Below, in pieces: positions 7,219-12,216 of a stretch of DNA of 12,216 nt. The position numbers and the translations under genes are program-made. How positions within the stretch are numbered: the first letter of the stretch is position 1; every line of letters begins with the position of its first letter. The DNA lies in the NCBI GenBank assembly GCA_030040415.1, contig JASHTT010000298.1:1-12216 (forward strand). The letters are read 5' to 3'. The notes under the pieces were generated by a model. The model searched no databases. It saw only the letters and a list, made by a program, of their open reading frames with translations, and had not been told where the DNA came from. This stretch comes from Streptosporangiaceae bacterium. GTDB taxonomy: Bacteria; Actinomycetota; Actinomycetes; Streptosporangiales; Streptosporangiaceae.

Positions 7219-7662
7219 GTGACGCCAGGTCCCGGGGAGGGCTTCCCGGGGCAGCCCCAACCCGCCGCGGAGCGCGGTCTCCTCGACACCTCTGTGTTCA
7301 TTGCAAAGGAATCGGGCCGCCCGCTGGACGAAGACCGGCTCCCCGCGGAGTCCGCGATCTGCGTCATAACGGTTGCCGAGTTGCATGCCGGGGTTCTCGC
7401 AGCCAAAGACACGGCCACCCGGGCCCGTCGGCTCGCGACACTCGAGTCTGTCTCCGACATCCGCCCGCTCGAGGTAAACGCCCGCGCGGCTCGCATCTGG
7501 GCTCAGATGCGAGTTGAACTCGCCGAGTCAGGCCGAAGAGTGAGGGTCAACGACCTGTGGATCGCTGCCGTGGCCGTCGCCAACAACCTCCCCGTCGTGA
7601 CGCAGGACGACGACTTCGAACCGGTCCGCGGCGTTTCGGGCCTAGAGGTCATCAGGGTCTGA
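7219..7662 (+). CDS. vapC: PIN-domain ribonuclease toxin (VapC-like)
   Basis: The 147-residue PIN-domain protein is expected to be a Mg-dependent endoribonuclease that inhibits translation when free of its antitoxin. The acidic residues are in place: D23 in LLDTSVFI, E54 in TVAELHAG, D112 in VNDLWIAA, and D130 (with D131 and D132) in VVTQDDDF. The N-terminal ~18 residues (Gly/Pro/Gln-rich) precede the usual PIN start and may be an extension or a start-site overcall. The annotated start is GTG 7219, 6 bp after the antitoxin stop, with no strong ribosome binding site, so translation is probably coupled to the antitoxin. The RNA target cannot be inferred. Confidence 0.9.
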   Translation: MTPGPGEGFPGQPQPAAERGLLDTSVFIAKESGRPLDEDRLPAESAICVITVAELHAGVLAAKDTATRARRLATLESVSDIRPLEVNARAARIWAQMRVELAESGRRVRVNDLWIAAVAVANNLPVVTQDDDFEPVRGVSGLEVIRV

Positions 7663-7684
7663 CCAGATCCGCCTGGTTCCGACC
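7656..7684 (+). terminator. possible terminator of the antitoxin-toxin operon
   Basis: ACCAG (7662-7666) pairs with CTGGT (7673-7677), and the flanking GGTC (7656-7659) pairs with GACC (7681-7684), spanning the toxin stop codon. No T-run follows. It is weak on its own, but its position is right. Confidence 0.3.
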
Positions 7685-7798
7685 TACGCTCGCAGCCCTG
7701 CTGAGCGATCGCCCGACGTCGGCGGTCGGCCTGCGGACCCAGCAGCCCTGGCGGTCCCCACCCCGCTCGGCGGTGCGGGCCTGTGTCAGGGTGGCAGC

Positions 7799-8497
7799 AT
7801 GACGAGGGCCCAGCTGGACAAGAAGCCTGCCGACGTGGCGGCCATGTTCGACCGGGTGGCTGACCGCTACGACCTGCTGAACGACACGCTGTCGCTGGGC
7901 ATGGACAGGCTCTGGCGCAGGGCCGTCGCCAGGGCGGTGGGCGCCGGGCAAGGCCAGCTCGTGCTAGACCTGGCAGCCGGCACCGGCACCTCGTCGAGGG
8001 CGTTCACCACCACCGGCGCGCGGTGCGTGGCCTGCGACTTCTCGCTGGGCATGCTGTCGGCAGGAGCGCGCAGGCCGCACCCGGCTGTCAGGTTCGTCGC
8101 AGGTGACGCCCTCGACCTGCCATTCCGGGACCAGGCTTTCGACGCCGTGACGATCTCGTTCGGGCTGCGGAACGTCGCCGACACCGGCCGGGCGCTCACC
8201 GAGATGCTGCGGGTCACCAGGCGCGGCGGGCGGCTCGTCATCTGTGAGTTCAGCCACCTGCCGGCCCGCGGGCTGAACAGTGCGTACGAGCAGTACCTGG
8301 CCAGGGTGCTGCCGCCGGTCGCCCGGCTGCTGTCGCCTAATGCCGATGCCTACGACTACCTGGCCGAGTCGATCAAGGACTGGCCTGCCCAGAAGCGGCT
8401 TGCCGAGACCATCGCGGCCGCCGGGTGGTCCGCTGTGCGCTGGCAGAACCTGTCGCTGGGCGTCGTCGCGGTGCACCAGGCTCGTCGGCCCGGCTAA
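7799..8497 (+). CDS. menG: demethylmenaquinone methyltransferase
   Basis: The 232-residue SAM-dependent enzyme catalyses the last step of menaquinone synthesis, methylating demethylmenaquinone at the ring; it belongs to the UbiE/MenG family. The family-specific start is clear (VAAMFDRVADRYDLLNDTLS, about 13-32). The SAM-binding motif LVLDLAAGTGTSSR lies at about 54-67, ISFGLRNVAD and ALTEMLRVTRRGGRLVICEF follow, and DAYDYLAESIKDWP near the C-terminus is typical of UbiE. Length matches the family. ATG 7799 follows AGGGTGG at 7788-7794. A 10-bp palindrome, CCGACGTCGG (7713-7722), lies in the 136-bp gap upstream, but no clear promoter is visible. Its position before a quinone-tail reductase and nuoA places quinone synthesis beside its main user. 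An older symbol is ubiE; ubiquinone synthesis is not expected in this lineage. Confidence 0.92.
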   Translation: MTRAQLDKKPADVAAMFDRVADRYDLLNDTLSLGMDRLWRRAVARAVGAGQGQLVLDLAAGTGTSSRAFTTTGARCVACDFSLGMLSAGARRPHPAVRFVAGDALDLPFRDQAFDAVTISFGLRNVADTGRALTEMLRVTRRGGRLVICEFSHLPARGLNSAYEQYLARVLPPVARLLSPNADAYDYLAESIKDWPAQKRLAETIAAAGWSAVRWQNLSLGVVAVHQARRPG

Positions 8498-8569
8498 ATC
8501 CGTGTTTCAGGCACGGGGCGGGGCGAACGGAGAACTCTCAGCAGGACTAGACTGCAAAACTGAAAGCAT

Positions 8570-8587
8570 TTGTGAAGAGCTTCACAA
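8570..8587 (+). promoter_or_regulatory. Rex operator (redox-sensing repressor site)
   Basis: TTGTGAAGAGCTTCACAA is a perfect inverted repeat with 7-bp arms around a 4-bp spacer, or 8-bp arms around 2 bp. It matches the Rex operator pattern TTGTGAAnnnnTTCACAA. Rex is the NADH/NAD+-sensing repressor of respiratory genes in Streptomyces and other Gram-positives. The site is 58 bp before the reductase start codon. Its right arm overlaps a possible -35 (CTTCAC at 8580-8585, 16 bp before a -10-like TAGGCT at 8602-8607), and another -10-like TAGACT lies just upstream (8548-8553). Either promoter would be blocked by bound Rex. A lone right half-site, TTCACAA, recurs at 8616-8622. Confidence 0.85.
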
Positions 8588-8644
8588 GCGGATAACGCCG
8601 GTAGGCTCACCAAGCTTCACAAGCAAACCAGGCAGGACGGGTCC

Positions 8645-10036
8645 GTGACCGAGCAAGTACCCCCCGCCGGCACGCCAGACTTGGCCCCTCAGGACCAGAA
8701 CCTCGCCAGCGAGAGTGCCCGGCAAGCGCCCGCGCGGCGGCAGGCGGCGCGGCGTGCAGACGTACCTGCTGCCCAGGATCGTGCGGCGGCACCTGCTGCC
8801 CAGGACGCCGACGTCATCGTCGTGGGGGCGGGGCCGGCTGGCTCGTCCGTTGCCTATTACCTGGCGAGCGCGGGTCTGGACGTCCTGCTGCTCGAGAAGA
8901 CGCATTTCCCGAGAGAAAAGGTGTGCGGCGACGGCCTGACGCCGCGTGCTGTCAAGGCGCTTACCGCCATGGGCGTACCGCTCGCCGAAAGCGACGGCTG
9001 GCTACGGAACAAGGGACTGCGGATCATCGGCGGCGGCGGCCGGATCGAGCTGGACTGGCCCGACATGTCCAGCTACCCGGGTTATGGCCTGGTCCGGGCC
9101 AGGACCGACTTCGACCAGATACTGGCCAGGCATGCGGAGAAGGCGGGCGCCAGACTGCTCGAAGGCGTCACCGTTACGACCCCGATCCTGGACGAGGCGA
9201 CCGGCCGGATCACGGGCGTTAGCGCAAGGGACGGCAGCCAGTTCCGCGCGCCGATGGTGGTGGCGGCCGACGGCAACTCCTCCCGTCTCTCCGTGGCGAT
9301 GGGCCTGCACAAGCGGGACGACCGGCCGCTGGGCGTAGCGGTCCGCACCTATTACAAGTCGCCACGGCACGACGATGACTACCTCGAGGCCTGGCTCGAC
9401 CTGTGGGACGGCGACCAGCTGCTGCCGGGCTACGGCTGGATCTTCGGCATGGGCGACGGCACCTCGAACGTTGGCCTCGGACTGCTGAACACCTCGAGCG
9501 GGTTCGGCGAGATCGACTACCGCGCCTTCCTGCGCAGGTGGCTCGCCGCGATGCCGGCCGAGTGGGGCTTTACCGAGGAGAACAGGACGGCACCGGTGCG
9601 CGGCGCCGCGCTGCCCATGGGCTTCAACCGCACGCCGCACTACACCAGCGGACTGCTGCTGGTCGGCGACGCCGGCGGGATGGTGAACCCGTTCAACGGC
9701 GAGGGCATCGCCTACGCGCTGGAGTCCGGCGAGACCGCGGCGAGCGTCATCACCCAGGCGCTGGCCAGGCCGACGGCGGCGAGCCGGGAGCGAGTGCTGG
9801 AAACCTACCCGCAGCAACTCAAGGACGCTTATGGTGGTTATTACACCCTTGGGCGTGTATTCGTTGAGTTGATCGGAAAGCCGTCGTTTATGCAGTTTGC
9901 GACGAAACACGGGGTTAAGCGCCCCTGGGTGATGCGCTTCACCATGAAATTGCTTGGCAACCTGACCGAGACGCACCACGGGGATGCCGTGGACCGACTG
10001 CTCAACGCGGTGTCTAAGATGACGCCGGCGGCGTAG
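8645..10036 (+). CDS. geranylgeranyl-reductase-family FAD oxidoreductase, probable menaquinone-tail reductase
   Basis: The 463-residue flavoprotein reduces double bonds of isoprenoid chains. The Rossmann motif DVIVVGAGPAGSSVAYYL (GAGPAG at 61-66) ends at the ribose-binding Glu84. REKVCGDGLTPRAVKAL (90-106) is the signature of geranylgeranyl reductases and MenJ-like enzymes, and LLVGDAGGMVNPFNGEGIAY (GD at 341-342) is the second FAD motif. The first ~53 residues are an Ala/Gln/Pro-rich extension with a short internal repeat, so the true start could be later. GTG 8645 is used because of a GGACGG box just upstream. Between menG and nuoA its likely substrate is the menaquinone side chain, as reported for mycobacterial MenJ; archaeal-type lipid reduction is the less likely alternative. 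The stretch 9828-9965 uses many A/T-ending codons unlike the rest of the gene. Confidence 0.87.
   Translation: MTEQVPPAGTPDLAPQDQNLASESARQAPARRQAARRADVPAAQDRAAAPAAQDADVIVVGAGPAGSSVAYYLASAGLDVLLLEKTHFPREKVCGDGLTPRAVKALTAMGVPLAESDGWLRNKGLRIIGGGGRIELDWPDMSSYPGYGLVRARTDFDQILARHAEKAGARLLEGVTVTTPILDEATGRITGVSARDGSQFRAPMVVAADGNSSRLSVAMGLHKRDDRPLGVAVRTYYKSPRHDDDYLEAWLDLWDGDQLLPGYGWIFGMGDGTSNVGLGLLNTSSGFGEIDYRAFLRRWLAAMPAEWGFTEENRTAPVRGAALPMGFNRTPHYTSGLLLVGDAGGMVNPFNGEGIAYALESGETAASVITQALARPTAASRERVLETYPQQLKDAYGGYYTLGRVFVELIGKPSFMQFATKHGVKRPWVMRFTMKLLGNLTETHHGDAVDRLLNAVSKMTPAA
8764..8805 (+). repeat. 15-bp direct repeat in the reductase N-terminal extension
   Basis: ACCTGCTGCCCAGGA occurs at 8764-8778 and 8791-8805. 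The 27-bp period keeps the reading frame, giving two copies of a PAAQD unit. It probably arose by in-frame slippage in a low-complexity linker. Confidence 0.7.
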
Positions 10037-10071
10037 CCGGACAGTAGCCCGCAAAAGGGGGTGACAGGGCG

Positions 10072-10428
10072 ATGAGCCTGTACGTGCCGATAGCACTGCT
10101 AGCCGGACTCTCGGCCGTGTTCGCCATATTCTCGCTCGTCATGGGCGCGGTGACCGGGCCCAAGCGGTGGAACAAGGCAAAGCTCGAGTCCTACGAGTGC
10201 GGCATCGAGCCGACCAAGCAGCCGCGCGGAATCAGGTTCCCTGTCAAGTACTACCTGACGGCGATGCTGTTCATCATTTTCGACATCGAGATCATCTTCC
10301 TTTACCCGTGGGCCGTCTACTTCGACAAGCTCGGCGTCTTCGGGCTGGTGGAGATGGTCACGTTCATAGTCACCGTGCTCGTCGCTTACGCCTACGTGTG
10401 GCGCCGCGGTGGGCTGGACTGGGACTAA
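10072..10428 (+). CDS. nuoA: NADH-quinone oxidoreductase subunit A
   Basis: This 118-residue membrane subunit of respiratory complex I helps form the quinone-side junction between the peripheral and membrane arms. Three transmembrane helices are visible (about 4-27, 60-81 and 88-110). The conserved loop KLESYECGIEPTKQPRGIRF and the acidic helix LFIIFDIEIIFLYPWA are hallmarks of NuoA. ATG 10072 follows a near-perfect Shine-Dalgarno, AAGGGGGTGA at 10055-10064. It lies 35 bp after the reductase stop, so it probably shares the Rex-controlled transcript. Confidence 0.96.
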   Translation: MSLYVPIALLAGLSAVFAIFSLVMGAVTGPKRWNKAKLESYECGIEPTKQPRGIRFPVKYYLTAMLFIIFDIEIIFLYPWAVYFDKLGVFGLVEMVTFIVTVLVAYAYVWRRGGLDWD

Positions 10429-10465
10429 CGGACGACTGGCCACGGGCTGAACAGGGACTAAGGAC

Positions 10466-11014
10466 ATGGGAGTCGAGGAGAAGCTGCCGTCCGGGCTACT
10501 GCTAACGACGGTCGAGAAGCTAGCCGGGTACGCACGCAAAAGCTCTGTGTGGCCGGCCACGTTCGGGCTCGCGTGCTGCGCGATGGAACTGATGGCCACC
10601 GGCGGGCCACGGCACGACATGGCCAGGTTCGGCATGGAGAAGACCGGATCGACGCCGCGGCAGGCCGACCTGATGATCGTGGCAGGCCGGGTCAGCCAGA
10701 AGATGGCCCCGGTGCTGCGGCAGATCTACGACCAGATGGCCAACCCCAAGTGGGTCATCTCGATGGGCGTCTGCGCCTCCAGCGGCGGCATGTTCAACAA
10801 CTACGCGATCGTGCAGGGCGTCGATCACATCGTGCCTGTCGACATCTACCTGCCAGGATGCCCGCCGCGGCCGGAGATGCTGCTGGACGCGATCGTCAAG
10901 CTGCACGACAAGATCCAGAACATGAAGCTCGGCGTGAACAGGGAAAAAGAGGTCACCGAGCTCGAGGAAGCCAGGCTGAAGAGGCTGCCGCTGATCTCCG
11001 GGAGCCTGCAGTGA
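10466..11014 (+). CDS. nuoB: NADH-quinone oxidoreductase subunit B
   Basis: This 182-residue subunit carries the terminal iron-sulphur cluster N2 that hands electrons to menaquinone. The four cluster ligands are visible: the adjacent pair C37-C38 (FGLACCAMELM), C103 (SMGVCASSGG) and C132 (YLPGCPPRPE). RFGMEKTGSTPRQADLMIV and the PRPEMLLDAIVKL segment are typical of the family. The C-terminal tail after about residue 150 is charged and variable. ATG 10466 has an AAGGA box 6-7 nt upstream and follows nuoA by 37 bp. The stop overlaps the nuoC start (GTGA). A long open frame inside it (from 10549, in the nuoC frame) is a shadow. Confidence 0.97.
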   Translation: MGVEEKLPSGLLLTTVEKLAGYARKSSVWPATFGLACCAMELMATGGPRHDMARFGMEKTGSTPRQADLMIVAGRVSQKMAPVLRQIYDQMANPKWVISMGVCASSGGMFNNYAIVQGVDHIVPVDIYLPGCPPRPEMLLDAIVKLHDKIQNMKLGVNREKEVTELEEARLKRLPLISGSLQ

Positions 11015-11739
11015 CCGGTCAAGACGAGTCGGCCCAGCCAGCGCAGCCGGATCCGGCCGCCGTCGCGGGCCGGGAGCGGCTGGCCGAGCCGGTGGAGCGT
11101 ACCGGCTTGTTCGGCGTGACCACGACCGGCGACACCTCCGGCTACGGCGGTCTTCAGGTACGCAGGGCGCCCCGGGTATCCACCCCGCGGCCGTACGGCG
11201 GCTATTTCGACGAGATCGCCGACCTGCTGACGGCGTCGCTGGCCCGATCGGGCGGCAGCTTCCCCGAGGCTGTCGAGGACGTCGTGGTGTCCAACGGCGA
11301 GCTGACCCTCTACGTGCGCCGGGAGCACCTGCCGCTGGTAGCCGCCCGGCTGCGAGACGACCCCAGCCTCAAATTCGAGCTATGCCTGGGCGTCTCCGGC
11401 GTGCACTACCTCGCAGACACCGGACAGGAGCTGCACGCGGTTTACCACCTGCTATCGATCACCCACAACCGGCGGGTCAGGCTCGAGGTGACGGCTCCCG
11501 ACGCCGACCCGCACGTGCCCTCGCTGACCGGCATATACCCGACCTGCGACTGGCACGAGCGGGAGACCTGGGACTTCTTCGGCCTCATCTTTGACGGTCA
11601 CGCCGCGCTGACCAGGATCGAGATGCCCGACGACTGGCGCGGCCACCCGCAGCGGAAGGATTACCCGCTGGGCGGCATCCCGGTCGAGTACCGCGGCGCG
11701 ACCATACCGCCGCCGGACGAGCGGAGGGCCTACGAGTGA
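11011..11739 (+). CDS. nuoC: NADH-quinone oxidoreductase subunit C
   Basis: This 242-residue peripheral-arm subunit (30-kDa type) of complex I has the signature ERETWDFFGLIFDGHAALTR followed by IEMPDDWRGHPQRKDYPLGG in the C-terminal third. Earlier comes FELCLGVSGVHYL and the fold's central sheet. The first ~60 residues are a Gln/Pro/Ala/Arg-rich actinobacterial-style extension. The start is GTG 11011, overlapping the nuoB stop by 4 bp; the reading frame is open much further upstream (to 10549) only because it shadows nuoB. The stop overlaps the nuoD start in the same GTGA way, so nuoB, nuoC and nuoD are translationally coupled. NuoC and NuoD are separate here, not fused as in E. coli. Confidence 0.95.
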   Translation: MTGQDESAQPAQPDPAAVAGRERLAEPVERTGLFGVTTTGDTSGYGGLQVRRAPRVSTPRPYGGYFDEIADLLTASLARSGGSFPEAVEDVVVSNGELTLYVRREHLPLVAARLRDDPSLKFELCLGVSGVHYLADTGQELHAVYHLLSITHNRRVRLEVTAPDADPHVPSLTGIYPTCDWHERETWDFFGLIFDGHAALTRIEMPDDWRGHPQRKDYPLGGIPVEYRGATIPPPDERRAYE

Positions 11740-12216
11740 CCGAGCAGCACAGCGCGACGGCGACCGCGGACAGCAACGCGACAAGCGACAGCAACGCGAC
11801 AAGCGACAGCAACGCGACGACGGACGAGGCGTACGACCCCTACAGCGCGGGTGAGGGCGATGAAGGCCGGGTCTACTACGTCGGCGGCGAGGACTGGGAC
11901 GACATCGTCACGGCCGCGGCCAGCGGCGACGACACGCCCGGCGACGAGCGCATGGTCGTCAACATGGGCCCGCAGCACCCGTCCACGCACGGCGTGCTCC
12001 GCCTGGTGCTGACCCTGGACGGCGAGTCCGTCGTCGAGGTACGGCCGGTGATCGGCTACCTGCACACCGGCATCGAGAAGAACATGGAGTTCCGCACCTG
12101 GACTCAGGGCACCACGTTCTGCACCCGGATGGACTACCTGGCGCCGCTGTTCAACGAAGCCGCCTACTGCCTGGCAGTGGAGAAGCTGCTCGGCGTCGAG
12201 GCGGAGATACCAGAAC
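11736..12216 (+). CDS. nuoD: NADH-quinone oxidoreductase subunit D, 5' part (cut by window end)
   Basis: The first 160 codons of the 49-kDa-type subunit, which with NuoB forms the quinone-binding site of complex I, are present. The family core begins at M73: MVVNMGPQHPSTHGVLRLVL, with the conserved quinone-site region GPQHPSTHG, then VIGYLHTGIEKNMEFRTWTQ and TRMDYLAPLFNE. The 72 residues before it form an acidic, Asp/Ser/Asn/Thr-rich extension with three tandem DSNATS-like units, probably disordered. The start is GTG 11736, overlapping the nuoC stop. Later ATG codons at about 11952 and 11967 lie at the core itself, but the coupled GTG is the better choice. The rest of the gene, and presumably nuoE onward, lies outside the window. 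Confidence 0.95.
   Translation, partial: MTEQHSATATADSNATSDSNATSDSNATTDEAYDPYSAGEGDEGRVYYVGGEDWDDIVTAAASGDDTPGDERMVVNMGPQHPSTHGVLRLVLTLDGESVVEVRPVIGYLHTGIEKNMEFRTWTQGTTFCTRMDYLAPLFNEAAYCLAVEKLLGVEAEIPE
11769..11818 (+). repeat. 18-bp tandem repeat (about 2.8 copies) inside nuoD
   Basis: The unit GACAGCAACGCGACAAGC occurs at 11769-11786 and 11787-11804, and partly again at 11805-11818. The period is a multiple of three and encodes Asp-Ser-Asn-Ala-Thr-Ser repeats near the NuoD N-terminus. The two full copies are identical at the base level, which points to recent slippage or unequal exchange. Confidence 0.9.

Noticed and set aside
9002..10096. 364-codon minus-strand frame
   Set aside because: Antisense to the FAD reductase, with no recognisable motif.
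10549..11010. Upstream extension of the nuoC frame across nuoB
   Set aside because: nuoB has all four cluster cysteines in its own frame. The extension is an open shadow, and the real nuoC start is the coupled GTG at 11011.

Overview
The window looks like chromosome of a high-GC actinobacterium. The evidence is GC-rich codons, frequent GTG and TTG starts, start/stop overlaps of the GTGA type, apparently leaderless promoters, a menaquinone and complex I gene order familiar from Streptomyces-like genomes, and a Rex-type operator. The right half has very GC-rich third codon positions. The left end (about 1-2100) and the middle island (about 5230-7670) are less strict and look more like accessory DNA. 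The exact genus cannot be read from the sequence.

Layout, left to right. (1) 1-3009 is a polysaccharide-type region. On the minus strand are the 5' part of an unidentified gene running off the left edge (start at 205, with its strong Shine-Dalgarno buried in a hairpin) and a family 2 glycosyltransferase. A gene-free divergent region of about 480 bp with several hairpins follows. On the plus strand is a membrane-anchored or secreted GH16 glycanase. (2) 3122-5221 is an S9 prolyl-oligopeptidase-family peptidase with an intact catalytic triad. (3) 5237-7662 is a regulatory and toxin-antitoxin island. Its minus-strand part reads GGDEF-ribbon-helix-helix fusion, then XRE-type HTH protein, then nucleotidyltransferase, with the last two overlapping by 4 bp. 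Divergent from it is a Phd/YefM antitoxin with a PIN-domain (VapC-like) toxin. Both divergent promoters look leaderless and carry repeats suited to autoregulation. (4) 7799-12216 is respiration: menG/ubiE (last methylation of menaquinone), then a Rex operator, a geranylgeranyl-reductase-family flavoprotein (probably saturating the menaquinone tail), and nuoA, nuoB, nuoC and the start of nuoD.

How the genes fit together: MenG and the reductase make and tailor the quinone that the Nuo complex reduces, and the Rex site would tie reductase-nuo transcription to the NADH/NAD+ ratio. The island between the peptidase and menG has no metabolic link to its neighbours and is the most likely place for something undescribed. 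The best candidate is the GGDEF-RHH protein: a diguanylate-cyclase-like domain keeping the main nucleotide-site residues, joined to a DNA-binding fold. It has a matching inverted repeat on its own leaderless promoter and is followed by an XRE/nucleotidyltransferase pair.
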